NCBI GenBank assembly: GCA_017311315.1
Contig: CM029654.1
Span: 28,872,778 to 28,936,777, forward strand
Length of the DNA: 64,000 bases
Reading direction: 5' to 3'
Source of the DNA: Dendrocalamus latiflorus
Taxonomy: Eukaryota > Streptophyta > Magnoliopsida > Poales > Poaceae
The translations under genes and the position numbers were made by a program. The number at the start of each line of letters is the position of its first letter. The stretch's first letter is position 1. Shown piece by piece: positions 28,515 through 40,157 of this stretch. Under the pieces are notes generated by a model that was given only the letters and a program-made list of their open reading frames with translations, searched no databases and was not told the DNA's origin.

Positions 28515-29960
28515 TCATTCTCTAATGAAATGAAAACGAATATCAATGTGCTTACTTATTCCATGGAATAGCGGGTTCTTCATGTGTGCGATTGCCGTCT
28601 TGTTGTCTACGAATGACGTCACTGGTTCAGGCTTCTTCTCGATGATCTCAATCAGCAGACTTCTAAGCCAGATTGCCTGACAAGCTGCTCCTGTTGCCGC
28701 CATGAACTCGGCTTCACACGAGAAGAGTGCAACAATCCTCTGTTTCTGTGAGCTCCATGCGATCTGGCTTTCGGAGTGGTAAAAAGCGAAACCACTCGTA
28801 CTCTTCCTGTCTTGTACATTTCCAGCGAGATCATTATCATTGTAGCCTGTTAAGAATCCTTCATCTCCTTGCATATACTCTAGACCAGAGTTAATGGTGC
28901 CCTTCACATACCTTAGGACTTGCTTGATTGCCTAAAGGTGCGGCTCCTTGGGTGATTGCATAAACCTGCTCAACATGCCCACTGAGTAGCTCAGATCTGG
29001 TCGAGTGTGTGTGTGACATACCTCAGACTCATAATTATGCGACAGAAGTCACTAGGATCTACTGGTACTCCCTCCTCATCTTTGCTCAAGTGCAATTTTG
29101 GTTCCATAGGAACTTTTGCTGATTTGCATTCCCACATACCGGCCACTTTCAATACTTTTGTGGCATACTCTGATTGCTTCAAGGTGATAGATCCTTTCTG
29201 CTATTCTACCTCAATTCCCAGGTTGTATGAGAGAAGTCCAAGATCACTCATCTCACATTCTCTCATCATTTGTTGCTTGAACAAATGTATCTGATCTTTG
29301 CTAGTGCCGGTAACGATCAAGTCATCAACATATACTCGCACCACCACCAGCTCTTGTGGATATTTTTTTAAACCCGAGTTCCTTCATAGTGCTGTCCAGT
29401 TGGATATTGCATGCCCTCAGAGCTTGTCGCAGACCATAAAGCGCCTTGGACAATTTGTACACATGGTGCTCCTGATTTTCATCTGAGAATCCTTCAGGCT
29501 GCTTCATATAAATCTCCTCCTGGAGCCTTCCATTCAGAGATGCCGACTTGACATCAGGGTGGTGAACCTCCCAACACTCTTGAGCTGCTAGTGCCAACAA
29601 CAGTATCACCGTTTCTATTCTTGCTACCGGTGCAAATACCTCTTCATAGTCTATCCCTTGTTGCTACACATAACCCTTCGCAACAAGACATGCTTTGTGC
29701 TTGACAAGATTCCCGCTTGAATCTTTCTTCAGCTTGCATACCCATTTGAGTCCAATTGCTTTGTGACTAGTCAGTAGCTCAGTGAAGGTCTAGGTTTTGT
29801 TCTCCTCTATCACCTCCAACCCCTTCCTCATGGCATTCTGCCATTCGGATGATTTTGTAGTTTCTTGGTAGGTCTGCGGCTCTTCTGGTACCAGTAGCAA
29901 GAACTCTAGATCGAGTTCAATAGGTTGTGTTTCTGCATAAACTTCTAGGTGTGGTCAGTA
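28515..29960 (-). pseudogene. Reverse transcriptase and RNase H (element B)
   Basis: Minus strand, in order: the KWVCKLKKDSSG and VAKGYV region near 29750-29690, LALAAQECWEVHHPDVKSA, LYGLRQALRA, the active site VYVDDLIVTG at about 29320-29345 (intact), and RNase H with DRKSTSG, SCEAEFMAATGAACQAIWL and VDNKTAIAHMKNPLFHG. Several stops and frameshifts interrupt it. It synthesised element cDNA when intact. Confidence 0.85.
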
Positions 29961-30228
29961 CCTCTTGGTTTCTTGGTCTGTTGAAGGACACAAGTGCTAT
30001 GAATGGGCTGCTGAGGTTGGCTAACCAACAGGTAATGCGGGTGTGTGGCTTTCTAGACCTCTGGCTCCGGTGCTGCCGAGTCTGTCACAGTTACGACTTG
30101 CTGGTCAGTGTCTCCTTCAGTTTCTGTTGTAGGTTCTCTTACAGTGAAAACTGCTGCTTCACCGATCTCACCATGACATGGCTCCTCTCAATTCCACTTC
30201 TTGTCCTCCTCGAATACCACATCCCGGT

Positions 30229-31182
30229 TCACAATGAGCCGTTTGCTGCAGGGATGGTATAGGCGATGAACCTTACATCCTTCTGAACACCTAGGTACAC
30301 CATTGCTTTACTCTTGTCATCCAATTTCTTCAAATAGGCAGTAGGGATCCTTGCATACGCAGTACACCCAAAGATCTTTAGATGTGCTAGATTGGGCTTC
30401 CGACCAGTCCATACCTCATATGGGGTTTTTTCGACCAGAGCTTTGGTCGGTACTCGGTTCAGCAGGTAAACAGCGTGTCGGGCTACCTCTCCCCACATCA
30501 TGCCTGTCACTCCCATGGTCTTCAGCAGACTTCGAGTTGTCGCCAATACAGTCCAGTTTCGGTGCTCGACCACACCGTTTTGCTGAGGTGAATAAGGTGC
30601 GGTAAGATGCCGGTGGACTCCTTCATCACACAACTGTGCAAATTGTTTCGACAAGAACTCGCTGCCCTGGTCAGTCCTTAGAGTCTTCAGACTACACCTT
30701 GTCTCCTTTTCTGCCAACACCTTGAAGTTCTTGAAGGCTTCGACTGCTTCAGCTTTCGACTTCAATGTGTATAATCACATCATCCTGCTGAAGTCGTCAA
30801 CGAGTAGTAGGAAGTACTTTCTCTCGACCCTTCATCTGAGGTGTGATTGGGCTGCATAGATTTGCATGAACGAGCTCTAACGGCTGCTCTGCTCTGTACT
30901 AGACTTGACTTGGAAAGGGTAGTCGACTTTGCTTCGCCAGTAGACACCCCTCATAACCTATGCAGGATGTTCTATTCTTGGCACTCCCTTCACTATACTC
31001 TTATCGACCATCAATTTCATTGCCTGAAAATTGAGGTGCCCCAACCGAGCATGCCATAACCACTCCAATTTGGCCAGAGATACTGCAAGGCAAATAGGAG
31101 CGCAAGTATGCAAAGCGTTCTTGTACAGTCTATTAGCCGTGCGTTTCACCTTCATCATGAGTTTGCCTGTCCTGTCATACAT
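30229..31182 (-). pseudogene. Integrase (element B)
   Basis: The pre-integrase zinc region with LWHARLGHLN (about 31060) is followed, after a damaged stretch, by the core with LRTDQGSEFLSKQF, SPQQNGVVEHRNWT and GRKPNLAHLKIFGCTAYARI. The catalytic Glu context NGVVEHRN is present. A stop and frameshifts separate the two halves. Confidence 0.83.
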
Positions 31183-31249
31183 CTGTCAGTTGTCCCAGAC
31201 TCATGATATTGTTGCAAAGGCTAGTGATGTAGTATACCTCTGTCAGCAG

Positions 31250-32475
31250 TCACTGCTCTCCATTCTTGCACTCGAACAGGATTGAGCCTTTTCCCTTGAC
31301 TTGTACAGTTGATCCATCACAGAAGCTTACTCTCCCGATGACGCTTGCATCAAGCTCGGTGAAGAACGATCGTTGTCCCGTCATGTGGTTACTAGCACCA
31401 TTGTATAGATACCACACTCCAGAAGTGGCCTGCTTCTGAGTTGTGATGTGCTCGTCACCTTCTGCGCGTAAGTCCAGTAGGACTTGCTGCTTGTTCAAGA
31501 GCACCAAATTACACGGCTCCTCCGCACATACTGACAACATCAGGGCTAGTTCTTCCTCCTGGCATTGCGTTAGGTTCGCCTCCTCTCGACACTTACTGCG
31601 ACACTCAGAAGTGTAGTGCCCCTTATTGTCACAGTTGAAGCACCGGATGTGGCTTTTGTCCTTGCCACCTCCAGTTCCCTTCTTTCGTGTCCCGCTAGGG
31701 CTGGCAGAACGTCCTCGACCACGCTCACGGTTGCACCCTCTACACCAGCCATGTCCATCTGTGTTTCCAGCGCCTCGCCCCTTGTTACTTGCCGACGACT
31801 CCCCGCCACCGCTTTTCTGCCGTGCCAACCACTCGGTGTGAGTGAGGAGTTGTCCATTGGTGTTAGTGTTGCCGGCGCAATGACGGATGCTTTCTTCATA
31901 CGTCTTCAGCCGCCCTATGGCCTCCTCAAACGGCATCGTCTCCAGATCGGAGTACTACTCATTTGAGGTGACCATCGGGAGGAATTTATTGGGTGCTGAG
32001 TCGAGGAGCTTCTTTACGAGCACTGGATCCTCCAGTGTTGTACCAAGTGAGCTGTACTTGCTCGCCATCCCGCTCAGCTTCCTAGCAAAGTCATCGATGG
32101 ACTCTCCCTCCTTCATGCGCAATGCCGCAAACTCATTCTGCAATGTTTGCAGATGCGCCATTTGCACCTGATAAGCCCCGAGGTATCTGGTCTTCAAAGA
32201 ATCCCATACCTCCTTGGCAGTTTTCTTCTTGGCCACCTGCAGAAGAATGTCTTTGGGCATGGCTTAGAAAATGAAGGCCCGCGTCGACTTGTCCTTCTTG
32301 ACCTCTATGACCACTCTGGTCGTTGGTTCTATGGCCTCCCAGATCCCTTGGGCATCCATCAGCGCCTCCATCTTGATCGCCCACGTGGTGTAGTTGGAGG
32401 ATGTCAGCATGGGGTAGTGGAAGGGCACACCGCCGCTCTCCTTTGTCGCCTACTGTGTGGTGATGGCCATCGGCT
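31250..32475 (-). pseudogene. Gag and protease (element B)
   Basis: The minus-strand Gag begins near 32472 and is cut by an early in-frame TAG and a TAA at about 32262. The UBN2-type core follows (AKEVWDSLKTRYLGAYQV, LQNEFAALRMKEGESIDDF, KLLDSAPNKF), then an Arg/Gly-rich tail and the CCHC knuckle CFNCDNKGHYTSEC near 31625. The protease motif reads WYLYNGASNHMTG, where the family has D-T/S-G. The catalytic Asp is thus replaced by Tyr. Confidence 0.85.
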
Positions 32476-32504
32476 CGAACCGTGGGTATTTGGGCATGCA
32501 CTGT

Positions 32505-32516
32505 GCTCTGATACCA
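32505..32516 (-). other. Element B primer binding site
   Basis: On the minus strand, TGGTATCAGAGC lies two bases inside the LTR border; it matches initiator Met tRNA. Confidence 0.85.
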
Positions 32517-32518
32517 AG

Positions 32519-33149
32519 TGTTGGGAAAACACCCGCCGGATCAACATGCCCAAAGCACCCAAAGAGCTCTCTGTGGTCAAACGAAGACCAAGTAGAAACC
32601 CCGAGAGGAGAAGAAACAAGAACAAAGTAGTATGAGGTGAATAGTGTGCTCTCCTTTTTCACTTCTAAATACTCGACTCAATTTACAGTCCCTTTTTTAC
32701 AATCAAAAGACTAGCCTGAATGGGGTCTGGGTTCTCCGGCCTCAACTGCCCCGCCGCCTGCCCATACTAGGCAGTTCACTGAGAGGACGGCTTGCATCAT
32801 TCACGACTGCTCGTGCTGATGCCTGCTACAGTTGCCACCAACTGCTACAGTGATCGCCGACTAGTATAGTGTCTGGCCGCATGACCACGACCGTTGGCTT
32901 TGACCATGGCTTGTCTTCGGCTGCAACTACTATAGCTCTAATCACAAACACATAGGTACCATGACCGCTGCACTTCGACCACGCACACGCGGACGCCTAC
33001 GACCATGGTGAGACCAGTCATAACAACCACACTGGTCGTGACGACCATAGACAAACTGGTCGCAACGACCACACTGGTCGTGACGACCACAGTCCAATTG
33101 GTCGATTCGACCCCACACACTGCTGACCACTCAGGTTTATTCGATCACA
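32519..33149 (-). repeat. Element B 5' LTR
   Basis: 631 bp, TGTTGGGAAAACACCCGCC to GATCACA. It has fewer GGTCGT/ACGACC motifs than the partner LTR. Confidence 0.85.
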
Positions 33150-33400
33150 ATGTCAATAGCGCTGCTGCCAGGCTTGTCTGTGCGAACCAGCGACCCGATG
33201 TCTTCAATGGTGCTGGCGGGGAGCTTGCTCTGATCATCATCGTGCAGCCACGCTGCGACCCTGCCGACATGGTCGGCGCCGAACGTACTCGCGGCGAGCG
33301 CGACCAGGAGCTTAGGATTCGGGTGCTCCGCCGCCAGCGCGGCGTGCATGAGCGAGTGGGCACCCGGGCGTCAAAGGCGGGCGCTTCCTCCTCCTTCTAG
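33150..33400 (-). pseudogene. Host gene fragment, upstream half
   Basis: The minus-strand frame from ATG 33349 (MHAALAAEHPNPKLLVALAA ...) continues to the element B junction and then, in the same frame, at 27648. It encodes a helical Ala/Leu-rich protein with a DDDQ acidic stretch. A TGA lies in frame about 12 codons upstream of the ATG, so either 33349 is the true start or an exon border lies nearby. Family not recognised. Confidence 0.5.
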
Positions 33401-34876
33401 CCTGGATTCAACCGGTGTACAAGTTCATGTGGTTGGTGTTGTTGAAGCGGTACAAATTTTTGCGGTGTGATTTCGTTTTTTCTCTGCAACACTCGCTTGC
33501 AGACGTGAGTGGATTAATTGCTGCATTTCTTCAGGTGCTCGTCGACTAAGCTCAGTTCCAATGTTATTATGCTCTATTCTCTCTTTTCTTTTTCTTGAGC
33601 TGTGTTATTCTCCATTCGACAATACTCCTTCTATCCCATAAAACAGAAGAGGATGCTTTTGGATAGGTGTAGTTAATTAAGAGTTTAAAACTGTAAGTAC
33701 TAATATAATGTATGGATGTATATTTAAATTGGTCCAATGGAATTGATATAAGGTGATTGGTTGTAGAAAACACTAGCATAATATTGTTTTTCTATGTTTT
33801 TTACTCCCTATAGTCACAAAAGAGTGACGCTTTCGAATACGTACAGTCAAATCATTTTAATTTTAACCATAGATATTTCATAAAATATATAATTTAAATA
33901 TACTAAAATGTTACGGGTGAATTTGTCAAAAAAACGTTCATAGCATCAAGCATGCACCAGCCGAACAGGTCGAGCAGCGGGAGAGGAGTGCGTCCGCGTA
34001 GACTGGCTGGCCTGGCCCAGGATAACGTAATGGATCATATTCCACTTGGCTCGGCCCAGATTGACTCATCATGTAGCCGAGTTTCACACCACATTGCGCT
34101 ACAAGGGGATGGTCCAGCAGAAGGAGCATGTTAAGCAGGCTCACAATGTTGGCTAAATGTTCTAGCCGAGTTTCAGAGCACATTGCCATCCAGTGTCAAG
34201 GACCTCGTGCCTATTGTGTCTGAGAGAGAGAGAGAAGGAGCAGGAGGCGGCGAATTGGCTGCCAGCGGCGACGGTGGATGTGGAGAACGGGTTTGAGTGA
34301 GAGAGAGAGAGGATCGGGCTGAGAGAGGCCGCCATCACGGAGGTTCACCTCCACCTCACCGACGCCTTCACAACTCCAAACAGCATCTAGCACTTTTTCA
34401 TTCCAAACAGGAACAATAGTAATACATCCAAAGGAAGGTAGAAGAACTCAGATTCAATTCATTAATTACATCCAGAAAAATACAACATGAAAATATGGCT
34501 TCTTCGACATTATGTGCTGCTTCCTTCAGCTACGTTGCCACTGCATTGCACTGCTTCATGTCAGCTTCCTCAAATGGAGTACCTTTGCACTAACTGAACC
34601 ATGAGAAACACCTCGAATTACCACCTCAAATAGATGAGGGTATGGAGAGGGGGGATCCATGGATTTGAGGGAAACCTCAAATTTGGCTAGGTCTCCCTAG
34701 TGCAGCGGGGCTCAATGTCGGCGACAGGATGGGGCGGCATGGTGGGTTTTCCATCTCTTCTTGTTGCAACCCTAGTTTGCAAAACTGGGTATGGAAAGGA
34801 GGATCCACGGATGCCCCGGGGGGAGGGGGGTTGGGGTGGACGGGGCGGCGTGGACAAACAAGATGCAATTGAGGGG
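33401..34876. other. Non-genic stretch with Stowaway-like ends
   Basis: No gene is supported. Near 33621 and 33805 are TACTCCTTCTATCCC- and TACTCCCTATAGTC-like starts typical of Stowaway/mariner MITEs, both in the same orientation and without matching right ends. GA-rich simple sequence lies at 34218-34315. Parts of 34690-34870 are GC-rich but without a supported frame. Confidence 0.4.
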
Positions 34877-35140
34877 GAGACGCAGTCGAGGGGAGGGAGT
34901 TGTGGGGTTATTGGGAGCATCGAATGGACCGGATGGTCACGTCCTGTGCATGCCACGTTGGCAACCAGTCAATACCGATGGAGTGCACCGCTGGTAGGAA
35001 TAACATTATTGCTGCTAGCCACCCGAGCTATCGTTCGGTCCTCGGTAGCCACTCACTCGTCACTACTCGGCTCTCGCTAGCTTTCCATCTCCTGCAAACT
35101 TGCTGTGTCAACAAAACTAGGCTCGGCCCGATCCAATCTT
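34877..35140. repeat. Direct repeat, copy 1
   Basis: Strongly similar to 36298-36576; copy 2 has about 16 extra bases near 36335. The repeats flank a CACTA-like segment. Neither copy is coding. Confidence 0.85.
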
Positions 35141-35268
35141 TTCCATCTCCTAAATCTTGGCATGGCACTGGGCGTGGAGAAGGAAGCTCGAGGCGTCAGC
35201 TTTTGCAGCAATGCGAAGCTTCCACGGGCATGGCCATGGCAGGTCAGTGAGCGAATAGTGCCTGAGCG

Positions 35269-36271
35269 CACTACTACAAAAAGGCTTATACTAGACGCTT
35301 CATCATAGACGGTTAACCAAAACTGTCAGTATTATATTAAATATAATTATAGACGGTTTAGATTTAGAGACCATCTGTGTTGCTACCAGCGCTAAAAACT
35401 GTCTGTGAAGATACAATATCACAGACGGTTCATGGTGACAACCGTCTACGAAGTATCACAGATGGTTCTGAACAAGAACCGTCTATGATATTACTGATTA
35501 TTACAGATGGTTTTTTCTTAAAACCATTTGTAAAGTATCACAGACGGTTCTGAGAAAAAACTGTATGTGATAATCAGTAATATCATAGACGGTTCTTGTT
35601 CAGAACTGTCTGTGATACTTTGCAGCCCACTCTATTCAAACTTTCAAACTAAAGCGTCGTGGCCTCTCGGTTCCGCTACCCAAATGCCTTTATATAATGC
35701 CTCCCCCCACACACCTTCCCCAAACACTCTAAACCAATCTGCCTGCTAGCTCCTCCACTTCCCCTGTGCTCCTCCACCTCCCTGAGCTCCTCCGCCTCTG
35801 CCGAGCTCGTACACCCCCCCACGGGCTCCTTGATGCTTGTATGCTTGTATTGGATGGATATGATGCGATCCCCTCCCCTCTCTTCCTTGATGCTTGTATT
35901 GGATGGATATGATGCGTATGAAAATTATTTGTTAATGCCTTTCTTCTTGCATGTGATGCTTGGATGGATATGGCTAGGATGCTCTTGTTCTCATGAATAT
36001 GCCTGCTTTGGTTCATCTGCATTATCTGATTGCGCTGTTTTATATCTCTGAATGTTGATGAACTGAAGGAGGCCTATTTTTGAGGTTGGCAGAAACTTAT
36101 CACAGACGGTTCGTAGTAAGAACCGTCTATAATCATAGTTATCACATACAGTTTTATTTAGGAACCGTCGTGATAATATACTATCACAGACGGTTGGTAG
36201 TAAGAATCATCTGTGTTGTAATTATCACAGATGGTTTAAAAATCGTCTATGATAACTATCTACTATCACAA
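35269..36271. mobile_element. CACTA-like terminus with two motif arrays
   Basis: Starts CACTACTACAAAAAGGCTTA at 35269 and is followed by ACAGACGGTT/AACCGTCTGT arrays at 35296-35625 and 36098-36271. Between the arrays is a TATATAATG box (about 35692), a C-rich leader and a 53-bp imperfect tandem repeat of 'cttgtattggatggatatgatgcg' type. No right terminal repeat was found, so the element is truncated or its other end was removed. Confidence 0.7.
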
Positions 36272-36297
36272 ACACATGAAGTCGTGGGGGTTGGGAC

Positions 36298-36576
36298 GAG
36301 ACACAGTCGAGGGGAGGGAGTTGTGGGGTTAGTTCGGGTGGGGAAATTGGGAGCATCGAATGGACTGGATGGTCACGTCCTGTGCACGCCACGTTGGCAA
36401 CCAGTCAATACCGATGGAGTGCACCGCTGGTAGGAATAGCATTATTGCTGCTAGCCACCCGAGCTATCGTTCGATCCTCAGTAGCCACTCACTAGTCAGT
36501 ACTCGGCTCTCGCTAGCTTTCCATCTCCTGCAAACTTGCTGTGTCAACAAAACTAGGCTCGGCCCAATCCAATCTT
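36298..36576. repeat. Direct repeat, copy 2
   Basis: Second copy of 34877-35140; similarity ends at the junction with the Sirevirus-like LTR at about 36576. Confidence 0.85.
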
Positions 36577-37673
36577 ATAGGATCATCGATGGCAATCAGA
36601 GGGGGTGAATGATTCAACGCCTAGTGAAAGCCTCTTCACAAAATCACAAAAAATAGCAAGAAAATATATTTCTTTTCTTGGGTTACTGTAGCAATTACTG
36701 TAGCATCGAAAAACCCCGATCGATATCTGATTTCGATCTATAACTGATCAACAAGACACTTTTTTATTCAATTTAGCAATCGATTTTTAATTCAACCTAA
36801 TTCATGAATGTAAGCACAAAAAATATATAGATATAGATCATTGCATGGAAAACCCCTAGGAGTCAAAAAATCAGCAAAAAGGATAATATATGCGAATAAA
36901 AAAACTCACAAACTTTATTCAAAAATCACGAGCACTATTCACCCATCATCCATCAGCACATCTTCGTATTCGGCCGCCACGCTTTTTTTCGTTCGCTCGA
37001 TTCGCCACGGCGCCGCCAAAAACACCTTTTTTTCACGTGTTCCGTCAGCCGCCGCACACATATATATTTATATATACGGCTTACTCCCTCCTATTCAATC
37101 TCTACGCAGAACCCTAATACAACTCGTTCAACTGGGCCTAGGCCTTTTTTTTACTTCAACTAGGTTTTTGGCCCACTAATTTTTAAGGGATCCGAAACCC
37201 TTCCTAATACGGGTTTTTCATACTTCTGACTTTTCAACTCATCACGTGTCGAAGCCTCCAGAATCGCACCTCCCGTAGCTTCTCCATGTATCATCCACCA
37301 CGTGTCGTAGCTTCCGGACCACGCCTCCGTAGCTCCAGCACGTATCAACCATCGATCTCTGATCTCCATGCGCCCCAACATGAGCCTGACCATCTCGTGA
37401 CCTCCTTGACCGTCTGAACCTCGGATCTCCCCATCCTAGTCCCGGTCCACCTCGTCACCGACCATAATTGCCTCCATGCTCAACCTGCACATGCAAAGAC
37501 CAAAGAACATTTTTCTGGCACAAGTTCATCCCAACTTGACCAAGATCAGTCCACGCACACACCACACACCTCGCATAACATCGATAAGCAATATTATCAA
37601 ATATTCATCATTATAGATTAACCATTGTTAATTATTCATCACCAAAATATCCTCGACCTACCCACATGGTCTA
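36576..37673 (-). repeat. Sirevirus-like 3' LTR (truncated element)
   Basis: In minus sense the LTR starts TGTTAGACCATGTGGG (37673) and runs to a block reading, on the plus strand, GATGGCAATCAGAGGGGGTG, a start common to Sirevirus-like LTRs. The left border is not a clean TG (TATAGG), and no second LTR exists here, so only the 3' end of the element survives. Confidence 0.6.
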
Positions 37674-38700
37674 ACAATCTCCCTCTTGATGAATATATTG
37701 ACAACACCACAAGATTGCATGATGAATTAGCTTCAAATAGATATAAGTGAAGAACTGAAGCTGAAAAAACATTTTAAGCCACAAATCTCAAATCTCTTCA
37801 AAAACTCTCCCCCTCAACACAAGAGAGGTAAAGTTAGCAAATTTCTCCAATATCTCTCCATTCTCTTTAATTTCTCACAAAGCACACCAAATCACTCCCC
37901 CTTTGGCAATATAATCATCAAGAAAATTCAAAGAAGAAATAATTCTAAGAAGGAGCATTGAGAGTAAAAATCAAGAAACTTTGTAGATTATACAAGTCAT
38001 TGTGCATGATTAAATAAAGAAACCAAGCCATATTTTTTTAGTAGAGCTATCTAGATCATATAAAATCATATATCATATAGCAATGTCAAAACCAGTCTTG
38101 AGCATGATTAAGCAATTTATATTGATAACAGGTATCTCAACAATGACCAAATCAATTATAAAAAGCGCAATGAGATATCACAACAAAAAGTCAAAGCCTA
38201 AAAGTGAAGCAAATTTTAAATCTAGATGAGCTAATAGTCTCATATAACAACCTATTGCTCCACACTTAATTCATAGGCATGTGGCGTGCTTGTAGCATAC
38301 TTCTTTTCATAATGAAATACTTGTAGCATATTTGTTTTAGATGGTGGCATGCTTGAAGCATACTTCTTTTTATTTGTGCACTTTTTGTGCCTTTTTCTTT
38401 TTATGTACCATGGCATGCTTGAAATATACATCTTTTCAATTGTCTCTTTCTCACTTTTTTTTATAACATGTCAAATTAAGTGATCATAAAAAGATTGCCA
38501 TATGAAACACGCAAGCCTCATAGTCAAGATTTAAAATAAGACTTACAATCAAGCTAATCCTTTTCGATAAACATCGTAGAGTACTATCTATAATCAATTT
38601 AGTTCAAGTATTGCGTCATGTCATACTTTAGTTCAAGTATAGCAAATTAATTATAATCAATCATGATCAAAGCTACACAACATGGCCAGAAAGGAGAAGA
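37674..38700 (-). mobile_element. Sirevirus-like 3' internal region with repeated PPTs
   Basis: AT-rich, non-coding sequence next to the LTR. In minus sense it contains a PPT at the border (ATCAAGAGGGAGAT, 37674-37687) and further PPT-like copies near 37804 (GAGGGGGAGAG) and 37900 (CCAAAGGGGGAGTGA). Repeated PPTs before the 3' LTR are a Sirevirus hallmark. Several repeats of a 'gcatgcttgaagcatacttctttt' word lie at 38276-38450. The right border is not clear. Confidence 0.6.
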
Positions 38701-38777
38701 GTGGGAATGCAAGAATACCGAAGGCATACCACCTATTGAGTGAAACGAGGTGAAAAGGTGTTGGCGAGGAACGCAAT

Positions 38778-38924
38778 TTAGAAGAAAACCTTGTTGACCC
38801 ACGTGTTATTGTCATGTGGTGCGGGGGCGGGGGCGGGTGCCGATGAGCTGGTGGATTGAGAAAACCTTGAGTAGAAGACGCCGTACACCACTGCCTGGAA
38901 CAGGAGGATCCTGGCTGTACAACA
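38778..38924 (-). pseudogene. Possible host gene 3' end, interrupted by MITE
   Basis: The minus frame ending TAA at 38778 encodes a hydrophobic segment (ARILLFQAVVYGVFY) and a Ser/Ala/Pro-rich tail ending NTWVNKVFF. Its upstream side is cut by the hAT MITE at 38925, and no clear continuation in frame is convincing beyond 39191. Not recognised. Confidence 0.25.
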
Positions 38925-39190
38925 CAGGGTTAAATATCTCGATCGCAGAATTCTTTCGCCGGTCATCGAAAGAAACGAAATGACAAAATTTCGCCCATTT
39001 CGTTCAAAATTCGGACGAAAATTTCAAATTATTTGATGAAATTTAATCAAAATTTGGATGAAATTCAGACAAAAATTAAATAGGGATAATTTTGGCCAAA
39101 ATTTGATCGAATTCCTGCTCTTTCGGGAGGCAACGAAAGGAACGAAATTTCGCCATTTCGGCGAAATTTCGGACGAAATCCGTAACCCTG
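38925..39190. mobile_element. hAT-type MITE
   Basis: 266 bp with CAGGGTTA at the left and TAACCCTG at the right, flanked by a perfect 8-bp target duplication GTACAACA (38917-38924 and 39191-39198). The interior is dominated by palindromic ATTTCG/CGAAAT words. A decayed relative with the same interior words lies at about 39485-39605. Confidence 0.85.
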
Positions 39191-39609
39191 GTACAACACC
39201 GTGGGGGCAGGGGCTTCTGCTCCTGCTGCTGCTGCCTCTCGGCCTGATAATCGGCCCTCGACTACCATCTTCTCTTCCTGCTCGGTTAGTTAATGGTTAG
39301 CAGATTGAACAAAGCAAATTACATCATCTATCGATCGATTGCGGAAAGGAAATTAATTAACAGTGAGCAACCACTGCACACGGGCGCTAAAACTTGCTGA
39401 ACACCAAGCCACCTTCCCTATGACCCGGTCCATGTTCCTCCCTCAAGGGGAATCGACGGTGAGCGAGGGCGCTGCTGGCCGCCGGTGATAACCCGGAGGT
39501 GGGACAAATTCGGCCGAAATTTGACCGCCAAAATTTGACCGAATCGTACATGCTTAGAAGGGTAACGAAAGCAACGAAATGAGCGAAATTTCGGCGAAAT
39601 TATGAACCC

Positions 39610-39739
39610 CGCTTCGACCAGGCCAAGCCCCTGGCGTCGGGTGACGGCCTCCTCCTCATGCGAGTCTTCCCTCTCTCCGTGGGCCAGAACGTCCTCCACC
39701 TGTGCGTGTGCAACCTGCCCACCAATTGCTCTCGCCGAA
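39610..39739 (+). pseudogene. Host exon, upstream half (F-box-associated-like)
   Basis: A plus-strand frame reading ASGDGLLLMRVFPLSVGQ and a LCVCNLPTN phrase, cut at 39739 by copia element D. With one TSD copy removed the same frame continues at 62071. The style (GDGLLL..., short Cys-containing strands) resembles grass F-box-associated repeats, but I cannot confirm an F-box; upstream sequence is disturbed by MITE-like insertions. Confidence 0.4.
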
Positions 39740-40139
39740 TGTTAGCCGAAAGTCCTCACTGATGCACACAGAGAACAAAAACTCGGACTGCAGACTACAC
39801 TTTGTGTTTTCGGGAAATGAACAGTAATTGAAGAATATAGGAAACTTCAGAGAAACCAAGGTTTTGTATTGAACTGCTAGAGCAATGAGAAATAGTGAAT
39901 GAGCACATTTTATTCAGGGTCTTCTTCCCTTTTTATAAAGCAAAGATAACCAACTACAAGCATGCATCTATTTTGATGCTTATGATCCAAAGAACTCGGT
40001 CTACGCTACTGAATCGGAAAAACTCATTTTGGCCTATTCTACTGAACTGAACTACCTTAGTCTATATGTTCCTACTCTTACGCATTTCACCCTGATAACC
40101 AGGTCTCTCCTAGACTGAGCAAACCAGAATTAGTCAACA
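39740..40139 (-). repeat. Element D 3' LTR
   Basis: 400 bp. In minus sense it contains TATAAAAAGG (TATA-like) at 39928-39937. Confidence 0.9.
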
Positions 40140-40157
40140 TTTCAACCCCCCCCCCCT
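40140..40157 (-). other. Element D polypurine tract
   Basis: A minus-strand run of ten G residues (AGGGGGGGGGGTTGAAA) directly before the LTR start TGTTGACT. Confidence 0.8.

Larger units (their letters stand above)
27649..33149 (-). mobile_element. Degenerate Ty1/copia retrotransposon (element B)
   Basis: LTRs are 27649-28360 (3' LTR in element sense) and 32519-33149 (5' LTR), starting TGTTGGGAAAACACCC and ending in ACCACA/ATCACA. The TSD is GTGTC (27644-27648) versus ATGTC (33150-33154), one mismatch. PBS is at 32505-32516 (minus) and PPT at 28361-28374. The copia order gag, protease, integrase, RT, RNase H is readable on the minus strand. All parts are broken and LTR divergence is visibly higher than in the other elements, so this is an older insertion. 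Confidence 0.9.

Noticed and set aside
34220..34320. Promoter-like GA-rich tract
   Set aside because: Simple (GA)n sequence without a TATA box or a following gene.
36841..37179. 112-codon plus-strand frame
   Set aside because: Lies inside the Sirevirus-like LTR and has AT-rich random composition.
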